46,063 nt of DNA from an uncultured Prevotella sp. (GCA_900547005.1 URER01000017.1:1-46063), one strand, 5' to 3'; shown: positions 17,260 through 25,988, numbered from the stretch's first letter. Numbers and translations: made by a program. The notes: generated from the letters alone by a model not told the origin.

Positions 17260-18834
17260 ATGAAAATCAATAATATTTTAGCCGTTAGTCTGCTTTTCGT
17301 GGGAATGACAGTTACAAGTTGCTCTGACAGCTTCCTTGAGCAGAATCCTGAAACAAAAGCTCCGGCTGATGAGTACTTCAAAACAGAGGAGCATATAACA
17401 GAACAGCTTGTGGCCGCTTATGTGCCTTTGCATACATACGACTACAATGGTGCCATGTTCGGACAACTGAACTGGAGTGATATGCTTGGTGATGATATGC
17501 TTGTAGGTGCAGCGAGCATAACCGACCAGGAGGTTTGGCATAATGCTGCCAGCTATAATTTAACATCTGCATTGACACTTTCAAACTTTTGGACTGTAAG
17601 CTACGATGGAATCAAGGCTTGTAATGAGGCGATACAGTCTGCTGAGAATAGTTTAGCGGACGGAACCATATCTGAGTCTTTCGCGAATAAAATAATTGCT
17701 GAGTCTAAAGTGTTACGTGCTTACTATTACACAGTTGTATGGAAATGGTATGGAAACATACCTTATTTCACGACACCTCTTACAGCAGCGGATGTAGTAG
17801 AACAGTCTGCTCCGGATGATGCATACGAGCAAATAATAACTGATTTGCAGGCTGCCATAGATATGAATGTGTTGCCTATGAAGGCGGCGAGTGGTGAGGA
17901 GGGGCATGCTACACAAGCTACAGCCTATATGGTTTTTGCAGAGTTGGTAATGTATCAGAACGATGCCACACGCTTCCCGGCAGCTCTCCGTTATATGCAA
18001 GAAATCATTAGCGGTCCTTATGATTTGAATCCTTCGTTTGCTGATCTTTGGAGTCCTAACGGAGAGTGGTGTGATGAGTCAATCTTTGAGATTAACTATA
18101 CTGATGGTCCACTCTGCGAGCGTGCTTATGGTAATGAGGGTGGTATTGGAGGAACATTCATGCCACAGTGTCTTGGTCCTGACGGAGGTGTTGCTTCTGA
18201 TGGTGATGTTGCAAATAATGGTTGGGGTACATTCATCCCACGTGCTCATTGTCGCGATTTCTATGCAAGTAACGATGAACGTGGTGCTGTAACTCTGCTT
18301 GATGATGCTCCGCTTAACCCAACAGGACGCTGGCAACAGACTAATCTTTTTATGAATAAGTATTTGCCGCGCTATTCTCATGTGGCAGACGGAACTGGCG
18401 GATCTGACCAGTGCCGCTGGAACGACAACTTCCGCATATATCGTTTTGCCGAGACTTTGTTGAATGCAGCAGAGTTGCTTGTTCGTACAAATGGAGATTT
18501 GGGACTTGCAAAGAGTTATATCACTCGTGTGCGTCAGCGGGCTGGACTTGTTTCCGAGGTAGAGCCAACACTTGATAATATTCTTACCGAGCGCCGTCAC
18601 GAGTTTCTTGGCGAAGGCAAGCGTTATTGGGATCTTGTGCGTATGGAAGATGTTGCAGGCGTTTCACAAAAGGCATCAATCAATCTTGTAGCCGACAAGG
18701 AACCTGTTAACGATAAAGGTGATATGGCACGCCTGAACTCGTGGACAAAGAATAAAAAGTACATTCCTATCAGTTCTGTTGAACTTTCTGCAGCTCAGGG
18801 TACTCTGAAACAGAATGAAAATTATTTCCAGTAA
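17260..18834 (+). CDS. susD: SusD-like surface glycan-binding lipoprotein
   Basis: A 524-residue lipoprotein. The signal ends at TSC with lipidation at Cys21 and is followed by SDSFLEQNPETKAPADEYF, the classic start of mature SusD/RagB proteins. The helical TPR-like scaffold includes FWTVSYDGIKACNEAIQSAE, and the C-terminal part has the family hallmarks RFAETLLNAAELLVRTNGD and ITRVRQRAGL, then ILTERRHEFLGEGKRYWDLVR. It forms the outer lid of the SusC transporter and captures oligosaccharides. It begins 33 bp after susC. An imperfect hairpin (18848-18894) lies between this gene and the next. Confidence 0.95.
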   Translation: MKINNILAVSLLFVGMTVTSCSDSFLEQNPETKAPADEYFKTEEHITEQLVAAYVPLHTYDYNGAMFGQLNWSDMLGDDMLVGAASITDQEVWHNAASYNLTSALTLSNFWTVSYDGIKACNEAIQSAENSLADGTISESFANKIIAESKVLRAYYYTVVWKWYGNIPYFTTPLTAADVVEQSAPDDAYEQIITDLQAAIDMNVLPMKAASGEEGHATQATAYMVFAELVMYQNDATRFPAALRYMQEIISGPYDLNPSFADLWSPNGEWCDESIFEINYTDGPLCERAYGNEGGIGGTFMPQCLGPDGGVASDGDVANNGWGTFIPRAHCRDFYASNDERGAVTLLDDAPLNPTGRWQQTNLFMNKYLPRYSHVADGTGGSDQCRWNDNFRIYRFAETLLNAAELLVRTNGDLGLAKSYITRVRQRAGLVSEVEPTLDNILTERRHEFLGEGKRYWDLVRMEDVAGVSQKASINLVADKEPVNDKGDMARLNSWTKNKKYIPISSVELSAAQGTLKQNENYFQ

Positions 18835-18847
18835 ATAAATAACCTAT

Positions 18848-18894
18848 GGGGTAGGAGACGCGAATTTGTTGGAAAATTTTCACACTCCTGCTCC
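18848..18894 (+). terminator. Intercistronic hairpin after susD
   Basis: ggggtaggag at 18848-18857 pairs with ctcctgctcc at 18885-18894 using two G-U wobbles. No strong T-run follows, so it looks like an mRNA-stabilising or processing hairpin rather than a full terminator. Confidence 0.5.
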
Positions 18895-18912
18895 AATAAA
18901 TAGAAAATAACA

Positions 18913-20271
18913 ATGAACAAAATATTTAATCTTATAGGTTGCGCAGCATTAGGTGCTATTACATTTGTATCTTGCTCTCCCGATGATCACAGTAGCCCCA
19001 ATGGTGATATACCAGAAGCTGCTATTTATGAAAATAATGTAACGGTGACAGTAGACCAAGAGACTAACACTGCTTACTTCAATTTTAAATCAAGTGCAGG
19101 TGTATCTCCTGTTTGGATTATTGATGGAAATTATGCTGGTGGAGATTTTACAACAAAAAAATATTACCGTAAGGCTGGTACTTATACCGTGGAGTGTAAA
19201 GTAAAGAATGCTAACGGTGTTAGTGATGGCTCTATTGTAAAAGAGTTTACTATTGATAAAACTAAGATGAATGGTTTTGGTGGCTTTGATGCAGCAAGCG
19301 ACAAGAACCTTTTCAAGAATGCTACCGTTACACAGGCAGCAGGCTATTATGCTCCAGGCTGGTCACAGATAGCAGATCCGGCAGTATCAATGAGTGGAAA
19401 TGACTTTACTGTTACATTGCCGGCAGCAACTACGGATCAGTGGCAGTGCCAGGTTCCGTTTGAGACAAATATCTCAACTGTTGCAAGTGATGACACTTAT
19501 GACTTTTCTGTGATATTGACATCTACAAAGGACCATCCGGGTGTAACCATTAAGTTTACCAATCCTAATGATGATAATGATTTCTATTTTGCAGAAAAAC
19601 AGGCGTTAAAGGCAGGCGAGCCTATATGTTTCTACATGACAGGTATGCCAAGTCGCAGTATAGATAACCTGAAACTGTTCTTTGACTTCGGTGGCAATGC
19701 TGAGAATACAGAGGTCGTTGTTGAGAACATTACTTTCATGAAATCATCCGACAATGATATTGAAGCACCAGAGAAAGGTGAGCCAGAGCCTGTATGGGTA
19801 GATGTGAACAGTAATGATAATCTTTGGAAGACTGCTAATCCTCAGCAGATAGCAGGCTACTACGCACCGGGTTGGTCACAGATAGCAGACCCTAATGTAA
19901 CAGTTAGTGATGGTAAAATTACGATCAAGTTGCCAGAAGCTACTTTTGAACGTTGGCAGGCGCAAGTTCCGTTCCAACTTGATTTGGCTATTGATGATGT
20001 TGACGAGGAGTATGATTTCTTGGCAATTATAGAATCTAATAATGAGTTTAAGCCAATGATTAAACTCACGGATGCAGAAGATGATGATAATTTCTTCTTC
20101 GCAGATGATTCAAAATCTCTTGTTGCTGGTGGAGAATTAAGATTTTTCCAGACAAAAGTTAAGTTGCCAAGACCTTGTTCTTCTATGAAGCTGTTCTTTG
20201 ATTTTGGCGGTAATCCTGCTAATACAGAGATTACAATCAGTAATATTATCCTTCAGAAGCATAGAGAATAA
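18913..20271 (+). CDS. Surface glycan-binding protein with duplicated module
   Basis: A 452-residue lipoprotein (signal ending FVSC, Cys21, then SPDDHSS, which fits the acidic surface-export signal). Residues ~40-115 form a PKD/Ig-like domain (SPVWIIDGNY...GTYTVECKVKNANG). Then come two homologous ~150-residue modules, one from residue ~130 and one from ~300, each opening with NLFKNA/NLWKTA and then AGYYAPGWSQIADP, and each ending with LKLFFDFGGNAENTE or MKLFFDFGGNPANTE. They look like beta-sandwich carbohydrate-binding modules. Position after susD is that of SusE/F or SGBP-B proteins. It probably holds beta-glucan chains at the cell surface. The two modules are alike in the same key aromatics, suggesting internal duplication. 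Confidence 0.8.
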   Translation: MNKIFNLIGCAALGAITFVSCSPDDHSSPNGDIPEAAIYENNVTVTVDQETNTAYFNFKSSAGVSPVWIIDGNYAGGDFTTKKYYRKAGTYTVECKVKNANGVSDGSIVKEFTIDKTKMNGFGGFDAASDKNLFKNATVTQAAGYYAPGWSQIADPAVSMSGNDFTVTLPAATTDQWQCQVPFETNISTVASDDTYDFSVILTSTKDHPGVTIKFTNPNDDNDFYFAEKQALKAGEPICFYMTGMPSRSIDNLKLFFDFGGNAENTEVVVENITFMKSSDNDIEAPEKGEPEPVWVDVNSNDNLWKTANPQQIAGYYAPGWSQIADPNVTVSDGKITIKLPEATFERWQAQVPFQLDLAIDDVDEEYDFLAIIESNNEFKPMIKLTDAEDDDNFFFADDSKSLVAGGELRFFQTKVKLPRPCSSMKLFFDFGGNPANTEITISNIILQKHRE

Positions 20272-20293
20272 TCATGATTCTTTTTGTAAATAT

Positions 20294-20323
20294 GGAATTG
20301 GGGACTTTTTAGCCCCCAATTCC
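20294..20323 (+). terminator. Perfect 10 bp hairpin after the glycan-binding protein gene
   Basis: ggaattgggg at 20294-20303 pairs perfectly with ccccaattcc at 20314-20323, with a 10 nt loop and a short T-containing tail. It lies between the binding-protein gene and the small lipoprotein gene and may partly terminate transcription, lowering expression of the enzymes. Confidence 0.6.
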
Positions 20324-20356
20324 TTTATTAAAGGAATAAATATAAATTTAAGTATT

Positions 20357-20722
20357 ATGAAAAACTTTATTTCTTATTTCCTTTTTTCAGTGTCTTTGAC
20401 TGCTGTATCTTCTTGTAGTAATGATGTAGATGGGTTTGTTGATGGTTCTGTAGATAATACAGAAACGGTTCTTGAACAGGCTAAGAACAGGATTCTTTCA
20501 ATGGGTTTGGACACTACCGACATGATAGAGATAGACGGTTATTATGTAGTTGAGAATGATATCCTGATAAATAAAGACAGCCTGTTTAGCGTTCCCCAGA
20601 CACGGCAGTATAGTGCAACAAATACCGTGGCGACAGGACAAGTCATAACAATAGGTGTAGACAATTCTGCTTTGCTTACGGCTTGGGCTTCTGTTTTGAG
20701 AAGTGTCGCTTCTAATTATTAA
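20357..20722 (+). CDS. Small lipoprotein of the glucan locus, unknown function
   Basis: The ATG at 20357 is chosen because it begins a lipoprotein signal (MKNFISYFLFSVSLTAVSSC) with acidic residues right after the Cys (SNDVDGFVDGS). The 121-residue product has no domain that I recognise. The mature part contains an acidic helix-forming stretch and ends in a hydrophobic segment (LLTAWASVLRSVASNY). It lies between a hairpin and the GH16 gene, 12 bp upstream of the latter, so it is probably cotranscribed with the enzymes. Its place on the cell surface is suggested by the signal; its role could be accessory binding or structural. Confidence 0.65.
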   Translation: MKNFISYFLFSVSLTAVSSCSNDVDGFVDGSVDNTETVLEQAKNRILSMGLDTTDMIEIDGYYVVENDILINKDSLFSVPQTRQYSATNTVATGQVITIGVDNSALLTAWASVLRSVASNY

Positions 20723-20734
20723 AATAAATATCAA

Positions 20735-22114
20735 ATGAAGAATATTAGTATTGTATTATTTCTTTCTCTGCTGCTTTTCATATCTTGCAGCAGTGACGAT
20801 AGTGATGGCACAGGGCAGGGTAGTGATATAACGCTGACCTGCTCGCCTGATAAGATTGATGCCTCGGTAGTCGGCGGTACTTATAGCGTCAGCGTGGACT
20901 GCAGCCGTGGCGAATGGACGGCATACGCCGATGACAACAGTAAGGACTGGATAAAGGTCAATGTCTCCGGCTCTACGAGTACTCAGGGAACGGTGGCAGT
21001 GACGGTTGCCGCAAACACAGGAACGGAATCTCGTAGCGGTTCTGTTGTGGTGAAGTCTGGTGCTAAGAGAGTTACAATACCTGTTATGCAGGCAGTTCCC
21101 ATGCAAGTAGAAAAGTCTACGATATATTCTGTTTCGACAGGCGAAACAATTCTTGTCGGCATCAATGCGTCTAAGGATTTCACCGTAAAGTCAAATGACA
21201 GTTGGATATCTGCGGATATCGTTAACGGGGTAACAACAGGCTTTTCTACTGACGGGCCGGCTGTAAGGATAAAGACAGATGTAAACACCGCGATGGCCTC
21301 AAGAACAGGTTCTATAGATGTGATGAGCGGTGCGGAGAAGGTAACAATCACCGTGATACAGAACTCTGCAGAGGATGCGAACATCGAGACTCCTGCGGGC
21401 TATCACCTCGTATGGCACGATGAGTTCAATGAGGGCACGACGCTGAACAGTAAGGACTGGACGCACGAGGTGCAGAATGCCGGTTGGGTGAACCATGAAC
21501 TGCAGACATACGTGAACGGTCAGGCTGACGGCAAGCGTGTTACGGAGCTTGTAGACGGCCGCCTGCACATCAACTGCTTCAAGGGTTCGGACGGCAAGAT
21601 ATATTCCGGCCGCGTGTATGCTAAGGTGAAAGAAGGCTGGACATACGGCTATATAGAGGCTTCCATCAAGTTGCCGAAGGGCAAAGGCACATGGCCCGCG
21701 TTCTGGATGATGCCGGTAAACTTCCGTTCATGGCCTGCCGACGGCGAGATAGACATCATGGAAGAGGTGGGTTATCATCCCGACTATGTGTCTTCGAGCC
21801 TGCACGCTAATGCTCATGTGCATTCCAACGGTACGCAGGTGACTCATGAGATGCACTGTCCCGGTGCGGAAGGTGAGTTCCACAAGTACGCGATAGAGTG
21901 GACGCACGATAAAATCACAACCTTCGTTGACGGTAAGGTGCAGTTGACTTACAACAACCGCGGACTCGGACGCGACGATTGGCCATACGATGACCCGTTC
22001 TATGTTATCCTGAACCTCGCGTGGGGTGGCGACTGGGGCGGCTCGCAGGGAGTTGACGAGAGCGCGTTGCCCGTGACTATGGAAGTGGACTATGTGAGAG
22101 TATTCCAGAAATAG
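20735..22114 (+). CDS. GH16 endo-beta-glucanase lipoprotein with BACON domains
   Basis: A 459-residue surface lipoprotein (signal ending FISC, then SSDDSDG). Two BACON-type domains follow (about residues 28-125 and 130-215), each ending in a VTIPVMQ/VTITVIQ strand; such domains usually hold the enzyme off the membrane. The catalytic GH16 domain starts at GYHLVWHDEFNEG near residue 222. Its active site is DGEIDIMEE, with nucleophile Glu338, assisting Asp340 and acid/base Glu343. The remaining Trp-rich loops (GTWPAFWMMP, LAWGGDWGG) are those of laminarinase/mixed-linkage glucanases. It would cut beta-1,3 (or 1,3-1,4) glucan at the surface. The stop codon is inside the first bases of a GC-rich palindrome. 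Confidence 0.92.
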   Translation: MKNISIVLFLSLLLFISCSSDDSDGTGQGSDITLTCSPDKIDASVVGGTYSVSVDCSRGEWTAYADDNSKDWIKVNVSGSTSTQGTVAVTVAANTGTESRSGSVVVKSGAKRVTIPVMQAVPMQVEKSTIYSVSTGETILVGINASKDFTVKSNDSWISADIVNGVTTGFSTDGPAVRIKTDVNTAMASRTGSIDVMSGAEKVTITVIQNSAEDANIETPAGYHLVWHDEFNEGTTLNSKDWTHEVQNAGWVNHELQTYVNGQADGKRVTELVDGRLHINCFKGSDGKIYSGRVYAKVKEGWTYGYIEASIKLPKGKGTWPAFWMMPVNFRSWPADGEIDIMEEVGYHPDYVSSSLHANAHVHSNGTQVTHEMHCPGAEGEFHKYAIEWTHDKITTFVDGKVQLTYNNRGLGRDDWPYDDPFYVILNLAWGGDWGGSQGVDESALPVTMEVDYVRVFQK

Positions 22115-22143
22115 CCCCCTCCGGCTCCCCCACGGGGGAGAGA
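22113..22143 (+). repeat. GC-rich palindrome at the GH16 stop (copy B)
   Basis: Starting with the last two bases of the stop codon, agccccctccgg is followed by ctccccc (22125-22131) pairing with gggggag (22134-22140). Same sequence and orientation as copy A. The rest of the spacer to 22246 holds nothing else I can name. Confidence 0.75.
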
Positions 22144-22246
22144 TCTGACAGAATGTAAGCGAAGAGAGCAGACCTTATATAATAAGGTGTAGCCGGCTAC
22201 TGTTAAACGGATAACATACAATCATAACAATAATAACTAACTTATA

Positions 22247-23491
22247 ATGATGAAAAAGAAACTACTATTCATTGCATTGTTGCTTGTCGGGATGACGGCG
22301 GTGTGTGCTGCAAAGAAAGAAAAGGGAAAGTTTGTAAAGGTGGATGGCGTGAATCTTGTCAAGCCGAATGGTGAGAAGTTGTTTATCGTAGGTACAAACC
22401 TCGGCAACTGGCTCAATCCCGAGGGATATATGTTCGGTTTCCAGAGAACCAACTGCGAATGGATGATTAATGATATGCTCTCGCAGATGGTGGGACCGGA
22501 CTTCACCGCCGAGTTCTGGAAGGCCTTCAAGGACAACTACATCACCCGCAAGGACGTGGAGTTCATTGCCGGAACAGGCGCGAACACCATACGCCTGCCG
22601 TTCAACTATAAGCTCTTCACCGACGAGGACTATATGGGACTGACCGCCTCGCAGGACGGTTTCGCGCGTATGGACAGCGTGGTGAACTGGTGCAGGGACA
22701 ACAACCTGTATCTGATTCTCGATATGCACGATTGTCCGGGCGGACAGACTGGCGACAATATTGACAACGGACATGGCTATCCGTGGCTCTTCGAGAGCGA
22801 GACCTGCCAGCAGTTGTTCTGCGAAGTGTGGCAGAAGATAGCGCGCCGTTATGCCGACGAGCCGGTGATACTCGGCTATGAACTGATGAACGAGCCGATA
22901 GCCCATTACTTTGAGAACAAGGACGAGCTTAACAAAAAACTCGAACCACTGTATAAACGTGCCACAAGAGCCATCCGCGAGGTGGACGCCAATCACGTGA
23001 TACTGCTTGGAGGAGCACGCTGGAACAGCGATTTCTTCATGTTCACGGACTGGAAATTCGACAAGAACATCATGTACACCTGTCACCGTTACGGCGGCGA
23101 CGCTTCCGCTCCGGCCATCAAAGACTACATTGACTTTCGCGACAAGACCGGTCTGCCGATGTATATGGGCGAGATAGGGCACAACACCGACGAGTGGCAG
23201 GCGCAGTTCGTGCAGGTGATGAAGGACAATAACATCGGCTACACCTTTTGGCCATACAAGAAAGTCGACGGCTCCTGCATGAATGCCATACAGCGTCCGG
23301 CCGACTGGGACAGCATCGTCGTGAAGTATTCCGAGACTCCACGCGGCACGTTCAAGGAGTTCCGCGAGGCCCGTCCCGACCAGATGACAGCGCGTCAGAT
23401 TCTCATGCAGTTTGTTGAGAATAGCAAATTCGAGAACTGCAAACCGCAGGCTGGGTATATAAAGAGTATGGGATTGAAGTGTGAGGAATGA
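22247..23491 (+). CDS. GH5 family beta-glucanase/glucosidase
   Basis: A 414-residue glycoside hydrolase of family 5 (TIM barrel). A signal peptide (MMKKKLLFIALLLVGMTAV) directs export. The N-terminal motif FIVGTNLGNWLNPEGYMF and NTIRLPFNY are typical, the acid/base is Glu216 in ELMNEP, and the nucleophile is Glu309 in YMGEIGHN; HRYGGDASAP follows the expected His-Tyr strand. Wide GH5 variety makes the exact substrate uncertain: the NLGNWLNPEG opening recalls exo- or endo-beta-1,3-glucanases, and the neighbours (GH16 and GH3) point to beta-glucan. Two start codons are adjacent (22247 and 22250). Confidence 0.88.
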   Translation: MMKKKLLFIALLLVGMTAVCAAKKEKGKFVKVDGVNLVKPNGEKLFIVGTNLGNWLNPEGYMFGFQRTNCEWMINDMLSQMVGPDFTAEFWKAFKDNYITRKDVEFIAGTGANTIRLPFNYKLFTDEDYMGLTASQDGFARMDSVVNWCRDNNLYLILDMHDCPGGQTGDNIDNGHGYPWLFESETCQQLFCEVWQKIARRYADEPVILGYELMNEPIAHYFENKDELNKKLEPLYKRATRAIREVDANHVILLGGARWNSDFFMFTDWKFDKNIMYTCHRYGGDASAPAIKDYIDFRDKTGLPMYMGEIGHNTDEWQAQFVQVMKDNNIGYTFWPYKKVDGSCMNAIQRPADWDSIVVKYSETPRGTFKEFREARPDQMTARQILMQFVENSKFENCKPQAGYIKSMGLKCEE

Positions 23492-23541
23492 GGAAAACAT
23501 AAAACAAAAGAAACAAAATAACATAAAGTATATAGGATATT

Positions 23542-25809
23542 ATGAAGAAAACATTTTTTGCAGCCCTGTTTGCCATAGGAATGGCGACGGCAGCCGGTGC
23601 TCAAAAGGCACTGCCCGTATATCTCGATGCGAGCAAACCAGTGGAGCAACGTGTGGAAGATGCTCTCTCACGAATGACTTTGGATGAGAAAATTGCCGTC
23701 ATTCATGCGCAGAGCAAGTTCTCGTCATCGGGTGTCAAGCGTCTCGGATTCCCTGATTTCTGGACCGACGACGGCCCTCACGGAGTGCGTCCCGACGTGC
23801 TTTGGGACGAATGGGAGCAGGCCGGTCAGACCAACGACTCGTGCGTGGCATTCCCCGCACTCACCTGTTTGGCAGCGTCATGGAATCCGCAGCTCTCACG
23901 CAACTATGGCGTGGCACTCGGAGAGGAAGCCATCTACCGTGGCAAAGACATGATGTTAGGCCCGGGAGTGAACATCTACAGAACCCCGCTCAACGGCCGC
24001 AACTTCGAATATATGGGCGAAGACCCGTACTTAGCAAGCCGTATGGTGGTGCCATACATCCAGGGATTGCAGAGCACGGGAACCTCGGCTTGTGTGAAGC
24101 ACTATGCGCTGAACAACGATGAAGAATACCGCCATCAGGTGAACGTCATTGTGAGCGACCGCGCACTGCACGAAATCTATCTGCCTGCGTTCAAGGCTGC
24201 CGTTATCGAAGGCAAGACTTGGGGCATTATGGGTGCTTATAACCTCTACAAGAACCAGCACAACTGCCACAATGAGATCATGCTCAACAAGATACTGAAA
24301 GGCGACTGGGGATATGACGGCGTAGTCGTGTCAGACTGGGGTGGCACTCACGACACCGAAGAGGCCGTGAAGTATGGTCTCGACATGGAGTTTGGTACAT
24401 GGACAGATGGCCTGACTATGGGCGCAACCAACGCATACGACAACTACTATCTTGCCGAACCATACAAAAAGCTGATAAAGGAAGGAAAGCTTACGGAGAA
24501 GGAACTTAACGAGAAAGTGCGTCGCATACTGCGTCTTTTCTATCGTACCACGATGAACCGAGACCGCGCTCAGGGCTTCCTTTGCTCAGAAAGCCATTAC
24601 GAAACAGCACGCGAGATAGCTTGTGAAGGCATCGTGCTGCTGAAAAATGAAGAGCGAAGAGTGAAGAATGCAGAATCGGCTTCGCGTATTTTGCCCCTTA
24701 ACCTCAGCAAGGGCAAGCGTGTGCTTGTCGTTGGTGAGAACGCCATCAAGATGATGACTGTCGGCGGAGGCTCTTCCTCATTGAAAGTACAGAAAGAGGT
24801 GCTGCCGCTCGAAGGCATTGAAGAGGCTTGCAAGGCCGTTGGCGCAACCTGCGACTATGCGCGTGGCTACGTTGGAGACATCAACCAGAGCTACAACGGC
24901 GTAGTCGTTGGCCGTGATTTGAAAGATAGCCGGTCGAAAGAAGAACTTATCAATGAGGCTGTAGAGAAAGCAAAAGGTGCTGATTACGTAATCTATGTGG
25001 GCGGTCTCAACAAGAGCGACTTTCAGGATTGCGAGGGCCACGACCGCAAGAGCATGGATATGCCATACGCTCAGAACGAGCTGATGGAAGCCTTGTTGAA
25101 GGTCAACAAGAACATCGTCTTCGTCTGCATTTCGGGTAATGCCATCGCTTTGCCGTGGAAGAACAAAGTGCCAGCCATCGTTCAGGCTTGGTTCCTCGGC
25201 TCAGAGGGCGGTCATGCCATAGCCGATGTGCTTACAGGCAAGGCTAATCCTTCGGGCAAGATGCCGTTCACATGGTATGCCAAGTTGGAGGATTGCGGTG
25301 CTCATGCCACAGGAAGCTATCCCGGAACATGGCGCGAGAGCGAAAAAATCATCGACGAAGAGTATAAGGAAGACATCTTCGTGGGCTATCGTTGGACAGA
25401 GAAGAACAAGGTTAAGCCACTCTTCCCGTTCGGTTACGGACTGAGCTACACCACCTTCAAGTTGGGCAAGGCAAAGGCCGATAAGGCCGAAATGGCAGCC
25501 AACGACAGCATCAGCTTCACCGTTAGCGTGACAAACACAGGCAAACGTGCCGGTGCGGAAGTCGTCCAGCTCTATGTCAGCGACCTCAAGTCATCGCTTG
25601 TCCGTCCGCTGAAGGAGCTGAAAGGCTTCAAGAAAGTGGCTCTTGCACCGGGTGAGACACGCGACGTAACAATCACCATCGGCAAGGACGCGCTGAGCTA
25701 TTACGACGACAAGGCCGCCACATGGGTAGCCGAGCCGGGCGAGTTTGAGGCTCACATAGGTAACGCTTCCGACAATATCACGTCGAAAGTGAAGTTTACG
25801 CTGAAGTAA
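23542..25809 (+). CDS. bglX: GH3 beta-glucosidase
   Basis: A 755-residue exported GH3 enzyme that would hydrolyse glucan oligosaccharides to glucose in the periplasm. It has a signal peptide (MKKTFFAALFAIGMATAAGAQ), a TIM-barrel domain with GPGVNIYRTPLNGRNFEYMGEDPYL and the nucleophile Asp265 in VVVSDWGGTHD, an alpha/beta sandwich with KSDFQDCEGHDRKSMDMP, and a C-terminal fibronectin III-like domain (VTNTGKRAGAEVVQLYVSD). Near residues 368-382 a charged segment (ERRVKNAESASRI) interrupts the usual LLKNE...LPL junction; its DNA looks like an intergenic simple repeat. It closes the glucan locus, 50 bp after GH5. The symbol is for the family only. Confidence 0.9.
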   Translation: MKKTFFAALFAIGMATAAGAQKALPVYLDASKPVEQRVEDALSRMTLDEKIAVIHAQSKFSSSGVKRLGFPDFWTDDGPHGVRPDVLWDEWEQAGQTNDSCVAFPALTCLAASWNPQLSRNYGVALGEEAIYRGKDMMLGPGVNIYRTPLNGRNFEYMGEDPYLASRMVVPYIQGLQSTGTSACVKHYALNNDEEYRHQVNVIVSDRALHEIYLPAFKAAVIEGKTWGIMGAYNLYKNQHNCHNEIMLNKILKGDWGYDGVVVSDWGGTHDTEEAVKYGLDMEFGTWTDGLTMGATNAYDNYYLAEPYKKLIKEGKLTEKELNEKVRRILRLFYRTTMNRDRAQGFLCSESHYETAREIACEGIVLLKNEERRVKNAESASRILPLNLSKGKRVLVVGENAIKMMTVGGGSSSLKVQKEVLPLEGIEEACKAVGATCDYARGYVGDINQSYNGVVVGRDLKDSRSKEELINEAVEKAKGADYVIYVGGLNKSDFQDCEGHDRKSMDMPYAQNELMEALLKVNKNIVFVCISGNAIALPWKNKVPAIVQAWFLGSEGGHAIADVLTGKANPSGKMPFTWYAKLEDCGAHATGSYPGTWRESEKIIDEEYKEDIFVGYRWTEKNKVKPLFPFGYGLSYTTFKLGKAKADKAEMAANDSISFTVSVTNTGKRAGAEVVQLYVSDLKSSLVRPLKELKGFKKVALAPGETRDVTITIGKDALSYYDDKAATWVAEPGEFEAHIGNASDNITSKVKFTLK

Positions 25810-25811
25810 AT

Positions 25812-25843
25812 ATGCCCCATCCAACTCCTTAATGGAGGGGAGA
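25812..25843 (+). repeat. GC-rich palindrome after the GH3 stop (copy C, degenerate)
   Basis: tgccccatccaactccttaa followed by tggaggggag: a decayed version of the palindrome seen at copies A and B, 3 nt after the stop at 25809 in the same orientation. Confidence 0.5.
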
Positions 25844-25925
25844 ACCATCTGTTTGAGGTTCTAAAATAAGTCATATTGCGCTCCGTTTCGTATCTCTTTG
25901 ATAATCAGCGATATACGGACGGCTT

Positions 25926-25988
25926 AAAATTTACGCGAAAATTTCTTCTGAAAGTGCCACTTTTGAAAGAAATTTTCGCGTAAATTTT
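25926..25988. terminator. Perfect 22 bp inverted repeat with inner palindrome
   Basis: 25926-25947 and 25967-25988 are exact reverse complements over 22 bp. The 19 nt loop itself holds aaagtgccacttt (25951-25963), which can form a 5 bp stem. The right arm runs into a T-run, so it could end transcription of the glucan locus; the symmetry would allow function in both directions. The inner core also occurs in the large dispersed element (40134-40150). Confidence 0.85.

Noticed and set aside
22265..23524. A 419-codon open frame opposite the GH5 gene
   Set aside because: Long only because the GC-rich coding strand has few complementary stop codons; the GH5 active-site residues are intact on the other strand.
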